A program made the translations under genes and the position numbers. The notes beneath the pieces are model-generated. The model made no database searches and had not been told where the DNA came from. It saw only the letters and a program-made list of their open reading frames with translations. Below, in pieces: positions 18,640 to 27,848 of a stretch of 64,000 bases of DNA. The stretch is from Shewanella sp. MBTL60-112-B2 (GTDB lineage: Bacteria; Pseudomonadota; Gammaproteobacteria; Enterobacterales; Shewanellaceae). The DNA is taken from assembly GCF_019655055.1 (NCBI RefSeq), contig NZ_BPFA01000012.1, positions 1 through 64,000 of the forward strand, written 5' to 3'. Position 1 is the first letter of the stretch; each line of letters starts with the position of its first letter.

Positions 18640-21030
18640 TTACAAACCTTTTCGATATTGCTCGTTGGTGGTGTTAACAATCAATCCCTGTAAATTACCA
18701 GAAAGCTCAGTCCCACTTGTGTTTAGCACTTGCCTCTGTCCTTGTGAAGATTGCACTGCTGCTCCGTCTAATGGCTGCTGCGAAAGTGACTCAACAAACA
18801 TAGCTACCGTGTCAAACGGGCTTTGCTGTAACTGACTCTTCGTCGCTACAGCGCGAAGATCTAGCAGTACTGAGTCAAAATAGCCTTTCAGTTCAGACAA
18901 GACCTGTGGGTTATAGAAGTGCTCGCTTCCATATAGAGCATTATGTTCTCTACGCTTCTTATCAATAACAAAGTCGATGCCCTTTACATTGGTCAAAGAG
19001 CTGGTCTTTTTACAAACAGTTAAGCATTCCTTATCCATAATTGCTTTATCGCAGCCACAGGATTGTAAGAACAGACATTGACGGCTGCTCATTAGCATCA
19101 CCGGGTGATATAAGCTGTAATGTACTTTAAAGTTGCTTGGCGCCTTGATGGTTTTTATCTGTTGCTTATTGAGTTCATTAGAAACGAATGCACCTACACA
19201 GCCTTGCTGCTGAAGGCTGTGCATACTCAGAGAGTTGCTTATGTTCAAATACGGGCCTGCAATCCACTCTATGCCATGTTGGTTGGCGGCAATGCCGACA
19301 CCGCTATTGTTGCTGACAATGATTTTAGGCTGAATGTCAGACAGTAATTGCTTTGCCGCAATAAAATCAGGCTCCATAATCACTGCGCCGAACCATGGAA
19401 TTAGCTCTGGTTCCTGGGTAAACAATAGGCTCAATTTTTCACGCTCAGCTTCTATTGCATCAGGAATAGCATAATAAACACTGACATCTTTACCGTTGAA
19501 TGATTGTTTAATCTCACGGTATAGGGCGAGCTCTCGTCGATTAGCGATAAGAATTGACACGCCAGTGTGTTTGCCAAGGTTAGCTTGAGCATTTGCTGCC
19601 TTTGTTTCTTGTGTCACCTGCTTGCGCACCGCTTGCAAGGTAAGGGGCTCGACATGCTCTCTACCATCGTTTAACCAACAAACAATTTGGCGCTTCATCT
19701 CAGTTAATTCTTTAAACGGGACGAAAAGGTTATCAGCAAGCTCGTCATAACAGATAGGTTCTAGACTGAACTCCAGTCCACCAATACTCGCGAAGCGTTT
19801 CGTAAGCTCATCTGTCTGTAAGCCGTATTTGTCTGATGGCAGTAGCACTGAGCTTGATTTCACCTCAAAGCTAGAATGTTTACCTTTAAGGTTATTAACT
19901 TGCAACTCCACTGAGATCCGTAACGCTTGGTCTTGCTGACCGCTAAAGCGTAAGCTAACAATGGGTTTATCTAAACTTAGCTTGGCAATTTTTCCAGCAA
20001 GGGTCTCAATGATCTCGGTCTTTTCATCATAGAGGGCTTTCTTAACATTAAGTCCACCCTCTGAGTTTTCTCCTGAGACCGGTTTTAAACTCTCAATTCG
20101 TGTGAAATGCTGAACCGCGTTGTCACGAGGATTATCGATATACATATTCTTACCGACGGCGCCCTGAAGATATCCGTTAGAAAAATCACGGTTAAATACT
20201 GTGTACAACGGATTTTTATCATTGCTCATCGCTTGATTTTGCTCAAGACGAGTTATCTGCTTACGCCAAGTATCAATGACTCTATAGACATAGTGAGACT
20301 TTTTTATTCGTCCCTCAACCTTCAATGAATCTGCTCCAGCAGCATAAAGCGCATCAAGATCTGAGTATGCCGAGTTATCTTTCAAATTCAGTGGATATTG
20401 TGCGCCTACATCTGTGGTTTGATATTGATCTCGGCAAGGCTGGCTACAACGGCCGCGATTACCTGAGTTGCCGCCATGGGCCGAGCTGAAATAACACAGA
20501 CCTGAAAAGCCAATGCAGTTAGAACCGTGTACAAATACCTCTGTCAGCATATCTAGGCTATGAGCCTTATCTGACATCAGCTTTATTTCCTCTAGATTAA
20601 GTTCCCTAGAGAGGTTAACTCTTGAGGCACCAAGCTTGGACAGAAATTCAAGCTGTCCGCTGTTATGGGTGGTGACTTGAGTCGATGCATGAATATCAAG
20701 GCTCGGGTAATGCTGTTTCAATAGATAAAACAAGCCAAAGTCCTGAACAATAACCCCATCTATGCCTGTGTTGACTAATTGGTTTAACAACTTCAGCAAT
20801 GCCGGGAGCTCTTGCTCCAACACTATGATGTTAAGTGTTAAGAACAGTTGGCAGTTATGCTGATGCGCGATACGGAGCAGGCCGTATAGATCTTCAAAAC
20901 TCAAATTCTCCGCACGGGTACGGGCATTAAAGCTATTTAGGCCACAGTAAACCGCGTCAGCCCCCGCAACAATAGCGGCTTTAATCGACTCGATATCACC
21001 ACCTGGTGCGAGTAATTCAAGTTTTCTCAT
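18640..21030 (-). CDS. rlhA: U32 family 23S rRNA C2501 hydroxylase RlhA-like
   Basis: A U32 'peptidase' family protein. RlhA (YdcP) hydroxylates C2501 of 23S rRNA and needs iron-sulfur and prephenate-linked factors. The N-terminal TIM barrel begins KLELLAPGGDIESIKAAI and includes the U32 signature with FVHGSNCIGFSGLCYFS and the Cys-rich NRGRCSQPCR (about residues 150-220). A second Cys cluster (SRQCLFLQSCGCD and CLTVCKK) lies near residue 660-690. The start is ATG 21030 with AGGAA upstream; an upstream in-frame codon at 21132 would add 34 unrelated residues. At 796 residues it is longer than E. coli RlhA, with a C-terminal extension, as seen in other marine genera. Confidence 0.88.
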   Translation of the reverse strand: MRKLELLAPGGDIESIKAAIVAGADAVYCGLNSFNARTRAENLSFEDLYGLLRIAHQHNCQLFLTLNIIVLEQELPALLKLLNQLVNTGIDGVIVQDFGLFYLLKQHYPSLDIHASTQVTTHNSGQLEFLSKLGASRVNLSRELNLEEIKLMSDKAHSLDMLTEVFVHGSNCIGFSGLCYFSSAHGGNSGNRGRCSQPCRDQYQTTDVGAQYPLNLKDNSAYSDLDALYAAGADSLKVEGRIKKSHYVYRVIDTWRKQITRLEQNQAMSNDKNPLYTVFNRDFSNGYLQGAVGKNMYIDNPRDNAVQHFTRIESLKPVSGENSEGGLNVKKALYDEKTEIIETLAGKIAKLSLDKPIVSLRFSGQQDQALRISVELQVNNLKGKHSSFEVKSSSVLLPSDKYGLQTDELTKRFASIGGLEFSLEPICYDELADNLFVPFKELTEMKRQIVCWLNDGREHVEPLTLQAVRKQVTQETKAANAQANLGKHTGVSILIANRRELALYREIKQSFNGKDVSVYYAIPDAIEAEREKLSLLFTQEPELIPWFGAVIMEPDFIAAKQLLSDIQPKIIVSNNSGVGIAANQHGIEWIAGPYLNISNSLSMHSLQQQGCVGAFVSNELNKQQIKTIKAPSNFKVHYSLYHPVMLMSSRQCLFLQSCGCDKAIMDKECLTVCKKTSSLTNVKGIDFVIDKKRREHNALYGSEHFYNPQVLSELKGYFDSVLLDLRAVATKSQLQQSPFDTVAMFVESLSQQPLDGAAVQSSQGQRQVLNTSGTELSGNLQGLIVNTTNEQYRKGL

Positions 21031-21305
21031 GGTATTCCTAATGCTGACCAAAAATGCTATAAATAGATCATTACGGCAGGTCGGTTTTCTATGGGCTGAT
21101 ACAAGTGATAGAGGTGTATTGTAAAACCTCATTAGGAGGAGATCTATGTCAGTAAAGTGTATTTTAACGAACTATGATATTGATCTGTGTGCAGCCTGGG
21201 TGAGTAGCGATGCTTAGTCTAGTTTCTAGAAAAGTATGCAGACATAAATAAAAGCAACGGGCTCTTAGGGCTGTATAAGAACACGTTGCCAATAAAATGA
21301 AATCT

Positions 21306-21797
21306 TTAGCTAGACCAATGAATGTAGTTGATTTTCCAATGGCCATTCTCTTGCTTGCCTAAAATCATCGTTTCAAGTTTATGGCGCTTAATTTCAGTTG
21401 CCTTATCTTCAACTTCTAAGAAGGTTCTCACGGCTGTTGAGATAGCAATATTACCAACGACTTTGAGGGTTAGTTCATGAAATATCGCTGTTGATGATTT
21501 CAGGGCGTTAATATCATCCTGTAAATGCCCCTGCTGATAGGCAAATAATGAGCGTTGCACTCTATCATTTTCAACAATAACCACATCCGTGGTTAAATAT
21601 GACACAGCTTTATTCTGATCTCCTTGTTGTAACGCTTTATGAAATTGGGTTACGACTTCAGCAATAGGTGTTTCAAACCCATGGAACAGATCAGTCGGTG
21701 GATTTGAAGCTCTTTGTCCGTAAACAAAGGAAGATACAAAAACAGTAATGAAGGTGATAATTACCGCAATATAGCGAGTAGCTTTAATTTTCAGCAT
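21306..21797 (-). CDS. exported NTF2/SnoaL-like protein
   Basis: A 163-residue protein with a hydrophobic N-terminal segment (about residues 9-26) ending at YGQRA, a probable signal peptide. The rest has the NTF2/DUF4440-like pattern: a helix FHKALQQGDQNKAVSYLT, then strands around VVIVEN and a final segment GHWKINYIHW typical of nuclear transport factor 2-like proteins. No catalytic residues can be named. It probably acts in the periplasm. It is alone, upstream of rlhA on the same strand but 500 bases away. Confidence 0.75.
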   Translation of the reverse strand: MLKIKATRYIAVIITFITVFVSSFVYGQRASNPPTDLFHGFETPIAEVVTQFHKALQQGDQNKAVSYLTTDVVIVENDRVQRSLFAYQQGHLQDDINALKSSTAIFHELTLKVVGNIAISTAVRTFLEVEDKATEIKRHKLETMILGKQENGHWKINYIHWSS

Positions 21798-21861
21798 TAA
21801 TAAATTTCTTCTGTTAACAATTTACAATTTAATAGCAGCCAATAAAGCTGCATATTGTTAT

Positions 21862-22257
21862 TTATGATGTTAAAGAAGAGAAAATAGGGGGCCTATAAAG
21901 AGGCCGAGCAATAGTCAGTAATATGTTGAGCTTATAACACCAAATGTTCCGTTCAGTTAAAGGCCGTGTTACTAACTTTAGGAAGTCCATAAAGATTGGC
22001 GTTAACCCACAGCAATTAGCACTACAATTACAACTGTCGCGGCAGATAGAGTATCCGCTGCAGTCAAAGCATGAATTAATTTCAACTGATTCAAAAGCCG
22101 CTAAGTCTGGTAGGGTTTTGAAGTTAAAGTCTTTTGTGAATAGGGTTTTAGTATGAATATAGTTTACTTCGTGCTGATTTTGATTCATAGAAGTAAACGA
22201 TTGGCTTGCACTAACGAATATAAAAAGTAGCAATATACAGTTGAATTTAATGCTCAC
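21862..22257 (-). CDS. possible small exported cysteine-rich protein
   Basis: A possible 131-residue product from GTG 22257. The N-terminus has a signal-peptide-like hydrophobic stretch (CILLLFIFVSASQSF), and residues 62-83 hold seven cysteines (CFDCSGYSICRDSCNCSANCC). No ribosome site is obvious and I recognise no family. The reverse frame also has an open stretch, so the reality of the gene is uncertain. Confidence 0.4.
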   Translation of the reverse strand: MSIKFNCILLLFIFVSASQSFTSMNQNQHEVNYIHTKTLFTKDFNFKTLPDLAAFESVEINSCFDCSGYSICRDSCNCSANCCGLTPIFMDFLKLVTRPLTERNIWCYKLNILLTIARPLYRPPIFSSLTS

Positions 22258-22608
22258 GTTGAATGCTCAAAGCAATAACTCTAAATAAGAGGCTTACAGT
22301 AGTGAAGTCCAATAATTAAGCTTTTTATTTTAAAGTAAACACCGTTTTTATAACTTGAAGTACATCACAATTGACAGCCCTAGATTTACAGGCGACTAGT
22401 CGTTATTAAATATAATCATTAATCACATAAGCGTATCATCCCTATTCGGTCAATAAGTAAGCGTAAGATGCTGCGCTGCTCATTTTATAAAGAGAATTAC
22501 TCTGAATTAGTGTAAGCTAAATGTTCTTATTCTCAAGTAATTACCTTGTACATTACTGCTTAGAATTTCATCCGTATTCACTTAGAACACCAATATTAGA
22601 AGTCCAAT
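22258..22608. other. intergenic region, nothing recognised
   Basis: An AT-rich stretch without a credible reading frame; it should hold the promoter of the following gene. Confidence 0.5.
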
Positions 22609-23658
22609 ATGCTTTACAATCAAAATCACGCTAACCGTTTTCCAAAAGGCAAGTTTGCTATGTGGAGCGTATACAGCTTCACGGGCGCATCCATCTTCGC
22701 TTCCATTATATTTTCATTACTATTGTTTCTCTCCATCGATGACGATCCTGTCATGCAGTTACTATTTGGTGGACTGGCGGTAATTTTCGAATTAGGTAAG
22801 TTTTTTGCCTGGTATGAAGTAGGTGAGCGTTATGCACGTAAGAACATTATGGGCATGTTATCGGCGTTAGGTTTTTATGCAGTATTGGCCGCGATCTCTA
22901 TCGGTGGTTCAATTGGTGGTATTAACAGTGCAACCAATAAAGCCCAAGAGCATGTTCACGTACAACAAAGTAAAGTGAATGCCTTCAACATGCAGATTAG
23001 TGCTATCGATAAGCAGATTGAGCTTAATAACGTTGCTGCTGAAAAGTATATCCAGATGGAGCGTATCGCTACCGGTGTGACTCGCATACAAAAAGAGAAC
23101 AATAAACTACGTGAACAACAGCAGCAATTGGCTATGCAGCGTGATAGCGTTCCGGTTGTCAGCCAAGGTTCTATCGTTGGCCTGATTGAAAGCTTAGCAT
23201 TATCACTTAATATCAAAGCTGAAACGGCGCAACTTGGTTTAGTGGTATTTTTATCTATTCTATTGGATTTCTTTGCGGCATTCTTTGTAGGTTTGATTGG
23301 TGAGGAAAACCGTTTCAGACAACGATTTAAGCAGCAATCTCAACAGCTAGAGCCTATTACGTTAGATGCCTATCGTCGTGTGCATGACGATTCAGATTTT
23401 ATCCCGGTTTTTGAGCCTAAGCAGTTACCCGAGGCAGAGCCTAAGCCTCTATATGAACGTGCTTTAGATGCACTTGGCAATAATAGAGTTAACTGTAGTA
23501 AACGTGCGGTAAGTCAGTTTTTAAATATCTCAACTGAAGAAGTGGATGAGATTTTTGCTCGCATGTTCAGTGAAGGCATAGTCACTAAGAAGCCTAATAA
23601 CCATTATCAATGGCACGGTATCAACACCGAAATTAGCGCAGAACCTGAGCCCGTTTAA
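22609..23658 (+). CDS. membrane protein with coiled coil and C-terminal winged-helix-like domain
   Basis: A 349-residue protein that I do not recognise as a named family. Three hydrophobic segments cover about residues 15-45, 55-75 and 84-105; a charged, Gln-rich coiled coil (about 110-185) follows; another hydrophobic pair lies near 195-230 (LGLVVFLSILLDFFAAFFVGL). The C-terminal part (about 285-345) looks like a winged helix with VSQFLNISTEEVDEIFARMF. The layout resembles small phage or plasmid membrane proteins with a cytosolic DNA-binding tail, but no function can be given. It is monocistronic with a terminator at 23690-23722. Confidence 0.8.
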   Translation: MLYNQNHANRFPKGKFAMWSVYSFTGASIFASIIFSLLLFLSIDDDPVMQLLFGGLAVIFELGKFFAWYEVGERYARKNIMGMLSALGFYAVLAAISIGGSIGGINSATNKAQEHVHVQQSKVNAFNMQISAIDKQIELNNVAAEKYIQMERIATGVTRIQKENNKLREQQQQLAMQRDSVPVVSQGSIVGLIESLALSLNIKAETAQLGLVVFLSILLDFFAAFFVGLIGEENRFRQRFKQQSQQLEPITLDAYRRVHDDSDFIPVFEPKQLPEAEPKPLYERALDALGNNRVNCSKRAVSQFLNISTEEVDEIFARMFSEGIVTKKPNNHYQWHGINTEISAEPEPV

Positions 23659-23689
23659 GCTATCTCATTAGAATAAATGACACTTACTA

Positions 23690-23722
23690 AAGGAAGCAGC
23701 ATTAGTTGCTTCCTTTTTTATT
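23690..23722 (+). terminator. terminator after the coiled-coil membrane protein
   Basis: AAAGGAAGCA / TGCTTCCTTT-like stem (AAGGAAGCAGC, loop, GTTGCTTCCTT) with six T following. Confidence 0.8.
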
Positions 23723-23826
23723 GGCCTTTTGTGCTAAAAACAGCCTCCAACTTCAAATTGGTATTTGAATAAAAGCGGTAAAGCCCTTAGGATCAAGCCA
23801 ATAAATTATCAACAAGATCTCAGTGA

Positions 23827-24471
23827 ATGCCAGCGAATCAGATTAATACTCAACAAGAACCCTTAACGCTTTATTTTATCTATGACTCTCACTGCCCGTG
23901 GAGCTATGCTGCCACCCCCGTTGTCGAAGAACTGCTAAATGCTTTCGACTATTCAGATGTTCATTTATTGCATTGCGCACATTTCAATGGCTCTGACGCA
24001 CCTAAAAAGGCGCAAGTAGAGCAGGTTAGTGCACTCAGTAATCAGGAATTTAGTGATGCTTACTTTAAGCAATCAAACAACAAGGTGTCTTCAGTTAAGA
24101 CGGCTAACTTTATGTCTTGGGTTCAGTCTAAGCAAGCTGATAAAGAGTTCGAATTGCTCAAAGCGCTGCAACATCAACATTTTGTTGAAGCCAATCCGTT
24201 AAATTCGAGAGACGATTTCGACAAGATAATTAATCAATATAAATTATCTCCGTCAAATAAGGTGTTTAAAGATGCACTAAGCCATGAGGCGGAAAGTGTG
24301 TTAGCGGGTATTGCAGAGGTTGGTGAGGCGATTGGTACCAATGCATTCCCAGTGCTCGTGATGACATCAGGCGATGAAGCTATCTTTATCGATCACTCGC
24401 AACATTTGGCAACGCCAAAAGGTGTGGTGGAAGAGGTTCGTGCTGAACTTGCAGCTTTAAGCGCTGAGTAG
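23827..24471 (+). CDS. DsbA-like thioredoxin-fold protein, CPWS active site
   Basis: A 214-residue thioredoxin-fold protein of the DsbA/FrnE clan. The N-terminal strand YFIYDSHCPWSYAATPVV holds the motif C-P-W-S, where the second active-site cysteine of DsbA is serine. A helical insertion (about 60-150) and the cis-Pro segment GTNAFPVLVM follow. There is no signal peptide, so it should be cytosolic. Similar Shewanella proteins are annotated as protein-disulfide isomerase-like; the missing second Cys suggests glutathione-linked or monothiol chemistry instead. Confidence 0.82.
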   Translation: MPANQINTQQEPLTLYFIYDSHCPWSYAATPVVEELLNAFDYSDVHLLHCAHFNGSDAPKKAQVEQVSALSNQEFSDAYFKQSNNKVSSVKTANFMSWVQSKQADKEFELLKALQHQHFVEANPLNSRDDFDKIINQYKLSPSNKVFKDALSHEAESVLAGIAEVGEAIGTNAFPVLVMTSGDEAIFIDHSQHLATPKGVVEEVRAELAALSAE

Positions 24472-24667
24472 GTTAAATAGCCTGCCACTTGTGCAATAGA
24501 TTAGTGAAGTTGCAGATTGTGAATTTTCACAGAGCGAAATCAGAGAAAGTGACTAATTAAATAGCACGCTGGTATATCGTCAGGTTCAGTTGAATAACCT
24601 TGGTCATTTTTGCTACAAGGTTATTCAATCATCCGTACAGCCACTAAAATCAGCCGAATCATTCACG
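24472..24667. other. intergenic stretch with a 13-bp inverted repeat
   Basis: TTGAATAACCTTG (24590-24602) and CAAGGTTATTCAA (24616-24628) form a perfect 13-bp stem with a 13-base loop. No T-run follows. It may be a terminator-like element or part of a short transcript. Confidence 0.55.
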
Positions 24668-24754
24668 TTAGTTGTTATAGCAAAGTCGAACGAGCGCAAC
24701 ATAGAAAATCACTAAGCCAAACCACTTAAGTACTAACAGAGTATCGATAAGCAT
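24668..24754 (-). CDS. possible 28-residue membrane miniprotein
   Basis: A short frame on the minus strand encodes a 28-residue peptide beginning MLIDTLLVLKWFGLVIFY and ending RLCYNN. An ideal ribosome site, AAGGAG, lies eight bases upstream of the ATG. The peptide is a single hydrophobic helix with a charged C-terminal end, as in known small membrane proteins of enteric bacteria. No other gene covers the area. I know no homologue; conservation in related genomes would decide. Confidence 0.5.
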   Translation of the reverse strand: MLIDTLLVLKWFGLVIFYVALVRLCYNN

Positions 24755-24974
24755 ACAGCCACTCCTTAGAGAAATAACCTTTATCATACCAGTCTGTTGG
24801 GCTTGTATTTACTGCGCTGTAGTCACTCGTTAAAAGCTAGTATTCAAACCCGATAAACTAGTCCACATTCAGTTCATCTTTAAACGGTTACAGCTTAGCA
24901 AACGAATGTTAAATGCGGATTAATTAACCGCATTTAAATGAAACATTCGTTTCGATAATTCAGTACTAGCAAGT
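24755..24974. other. intergenic stretch downstream of cmoM
   Basis: No gene is seen. A weak hairpin (GCGG ... CCGC around 24914-24931) near the end of cmoM may act in termination. Confidence 0.4.
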
Positions 24975-25772
24975 CTAGTTCTTTCTCTGCGCATACACAT
25001 GAATATAGCGACCTAATGACAAAAATGGCTCTTGCCTACACAGCTTTTGCTCCATCGCTAAGATCTGCTCGAAGCTAAAATCGCCCATATCATGATTTTG
25101 CATATAATCATGAAATGTTCTAACCCCTGTCTTCCCTATGATCTCAAAGCCAGCTTGCTCTAAGCATTGATAAACTAAATCCGGCTTAATACCTTGCTGA
25201 GGTTGAAGTTTAAAGCGTTTACGATGCGGCATGCCTTGTTCTACATGGTTAAGGTTACCACAGATTAAATTTTTAAATAGTAAGCCGTTATAGTTGTAGA
25301 ACATCACCGAGATGATCCCGCCGGGCTTTACCTGCTCACAAAGCGAAGATAACGCGCTAATCGGTTCTGCTAACCATTCCATTACCGCGTGAAACAGGAC
25401 TAAATCGACAGGCTCATTAAGATGCTCTGCCACATTCTGCACCGGGCTATGAATAAACTGATACCTATCCAGCAGTTGGTTTTCTCTGATGTCTTGCTTT
25501 GCCAGCAACAGCATTTCACTGGAAAGATCGCAAAGACTGATATTATGGCCTAGAGCGGCAATTTTTTGCGACAACTGCGCTAAGCCGCCGCCCGCATCGA
25601 GTACATTAAGCACCTGCTTGTGCTGGTGGACGTCTTGATTAGGGTTTAAGGCTAATAAAATTTGTTCAATATCCTGCCATACCACTGTTTGTCTTATTTC
25701 ACCTTTTGCGGTGCCGTAAATGCTCGCGGCAAACTTATGAGCTAAATCGTCAAAATTTCTATCTTGTTTCAC
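24975..25772 (-). CDS. cmoM: tRNA 5-carboxymethoxyuridine methyltransferase CmoM
   Basis: CmoM methylates cmo5U34 to mcmo5U34 in the anticodon of several tRNAs, using SAM. The 265-residue protein matches E. coli CmoM (SmtA) from the first residues (QDRNFDDLAHKF, IYGTAKGE) through the SAM-binding motif VLDAGGGLAQLS, the LCDLSSEML loop, and the C-terminal CRQEPFLSLGRYIHV. The start codon is GTG with GAAGA upstream. It is monocistronic. Confidence 0.95.
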   Translation of the reverse strand: MKQDRNFDDLAHKFAASIYGTAKGEIRQTVVWQDIEQILLALNPNQDVHQHKQVLNVLDAGGGLAQLSQKIAALGHNISLCDLSSEMLLLAKQDIRENQLLDRYQFIHSPVQNVAEHLNEPVDLVLFHAVMEWLAEPISALSSLCEQVKPGGIISVMFYNYNGLLFKNLICGNLNHVEQGMPHRKRFKLQPQQGIKPDLVYQCLEQAGFEIIGKTGVRTFHDYMQNHDMGDFSFEQILAMEQKLCRQEPFLSLGRYIHVYAQRKN

Positions 25773-26542
25773 AGCAGTCTTCTTCGGTTGAACTTGACGT
25801 GTGGCATGTTGCTGATGTCAGGTTTCTATAATACGCGGGCGCAGATTTTCTCACAGGATGAGCGCAAATAAAATCGTCATTGCAAGGAAAAGGTCATAAA
25901 TGAGTTGTGATATTTGGCGTTTTCATTTCTATCTTAAATACGTGAGCCGCATAAGTACCCATAAATTTGAATACAGGTTAAAAATATCCCGGGGTTATAT
26001 TTTTGTTTTTGCATATATAGTGCATAAATAACGAATAGGCTTTACATGGTCATAGTTTTCTAATTGCTCTAACAAGGCATGTTATTCACATGTGCATCAC
26101 TACTATAAAAGTAAAAATAGGCAGCAAGTAACGATAAGATGCGTAACAACTACAAACATAAATTTAGTTTGAATGCTGGTGGACAAAATCAAAGTCAGCA
26201 TGACCATTAGCTGTCACTTAGCAAATAGAGGACGAGTAAATGGGGCTACAATCAGCAATAGAAGCTTTGCTAAGCAATGGCTCATTGTCAAATTTTAGGC
26301 TTCACAAACCTTGATGTAAGAAGCGGTATGCAAGCCGTTGAGGCTATAAATAGTAAGCAAAGTTAGCAGGTAAAGATTGTTGGGTAAAAAAAAGAGCGGT
26401 AACTCTATTGTCGGCACTCAATAGAAATCGTGCACCATAGGATTAACACTCTTGTTTGACGCTGCTATTTTAAAAGCGACTCATTTTAAGACCTCATCTT
26501 GTTTAAAGCCTTATTTTGAGCATTCCTTTATAGCAAGTCGTT
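25773..26542. other. gene-less stretch of about 770 bases
   Basis: No clear gene. A 24-residue frame at 26240-26314 (+) starts MGLQSAIEALLSNG and has AGAGGACG upstream, but it is too short to trust. The region upstream of cmoM should hold that gene's promoter. Confidence 0.5.
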
Positions 26543-27838
26543 TTAGCGACGGAAAGTCACGTCTTCAGTTTCACTTAAGTGAATTTGCGTTTGTGCAATT
26601 TGAGTTTCAGCTAAAACCTTACCTTGTCGCACAGAGTAACGCACTGGCACCTGACGGCGCAGAGCATCGAATCCATTATCCGCAGGTAGGATAAGCAAGT
26701 TACCCGGCTTACCCAGTTCGATACCATAGTTATCTTGGATATTTAGGGTACGTGCCGACTTGTTAGTGATCAGCTCAAGTGAGTTATTGATCTGATCGTA
26801 GCCCATGATTTGGCACACATGTAATCCCATATGCAGCACCTGCAGCATGTTAGCAGTGCCTAGTGGATACCAAGGATCAAAAATATCATCGTGACCAAAA
26901 CAGACGTTAATATCGGCTGCAAGCATCTCTTTCACGCGGGTAATACCACGACGCTTAGGATAATCATCGAAACGGCCTTGTAGATGAATATTCACTAGCG
27001 GGTTGGCAACAAAGTTAATCCCTGACATACCAAGCAAACGGAATAAACGTGAAGCGTACGCGCCATTGTAAGAGTGCATTGCCGTTGTGTGACTTGCTGT
27101 TACGCGCTCGCCCATTTCATATTTATGGGCAAGGGCTGCTACGGTTTCCACAAAACGAGACTGCTCATCATCAATTTCATCACAGTGAACATCGATTAAA
27201 CGGTCATACTTACGCGCAAGTTCAAACACATAGTGCAGAGACTCTACACCGTATTCACGGGTAAATTCAAAGTGCGGAATGGCGCCAATTACATCTGCGC
27301 CTAGCTTTACCGCTTCTTCAAGCAGCTCTTTACCGTTCGGGTAAGATAAAATACCTTCTTGTGGGAAAGCCACAATCTGAATATCTACCCAGTCTTTCAT
27401 CTCTTCTTTTACTTCAAGCATGGCTTTAAGTGCAATAAGAGTCGGATCAGACACATCAACATGAGTACGAACGTGTTGAATACCATTAGCAATCTGCCAC
27501 TTTAAGGTTTGCTTAGCGCGCGATTTTACGTCTTCAATCGATAGCATCGACTTACGCTCAGACCAACGCTCAATGCCTTCAAACAAGGTACCTGAAATAT
27601 TCCAGCTCGGCTCACCAGCGGTTTGAGTGGTATCTAAGTGAACATGAGGCTCACAAAATGGTGGCACAACCATGCCGCCTTCACCATCAATTACTTGCAA
27701 AGCATCGGCACTTGGAAGTTCGATGCTTTGCGTCATAGCAGCAATCGCTTTGAACTTACCGTCTTCAATCAACAATTGTTGAAGGCCTTCTTGACCTTTT
27801 AGAGTCACATTTTTGATCAACATACTTGCTGATGGCAT
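26543..27838 (-). CDS. codA: cytosine deaminase
   Basis: CodA deaminates cytosine to uracil and ammonia in the cytosol for pyrimidine salvage. The 431-residue amidohydrolase matches E. coli CodA almost throughout. Metal ligands lie in [21 protein letters not shown] and [10 protein letters not shown], and the C-terminus has [18 protein letters not shown] chose ATG 27838 because AAGGA lies nine bases upstream; an in-frame codon at 27865 lies inside the end of codB. It is translationally coupled to codB, whose stop codon lies just downstream of this start. Confidence 0.96.
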   Translation of the reverse strand: MPSASMLIKNVTLKGQEGLQQLLIEDGKFKAIAAMTQSIELPSADALQVIDGEGGMVVPPFCEPHVHLDTTQTAGEPSWNISGTLFEGIERWSERKSMLSIEDVKSRAKQTLKWQIANGIQHVRTHVDVSDPTLIALKAMLEVKEEMKDWVDIQIVAFPQEGILSYPNGKELLEEAVKLGADVIGAIPHFEFTREYGVESLHYVFELARKYDRLIDVHCDEIDDEQSRFVETVAALAHKYEMGERVTASHTTAMHSYNGAYASRLFRLLGMSGINFVANPLVNIHLQGRFDDYPKRRGITRVKEMLAADINVCFGHDDIFDPWYPLGTANMLQVLHMGLHVCQIMGYDQINNSLELITNKSARTLNIQDNYGIELGKPGNLLILPADNGFDALRRQVPVRYSVRQGKVLAETQIAQTQIHLSETEDVTFRR

Positions 27839-27848
27839 GGTGTTTTCC

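Noticed and set aside
26240-26314. 24-residue frame with an AGAGGACG site
   Set aside because: Too short and composition is ordinary; could be chance. Mentioned in the gene-less stretch only.
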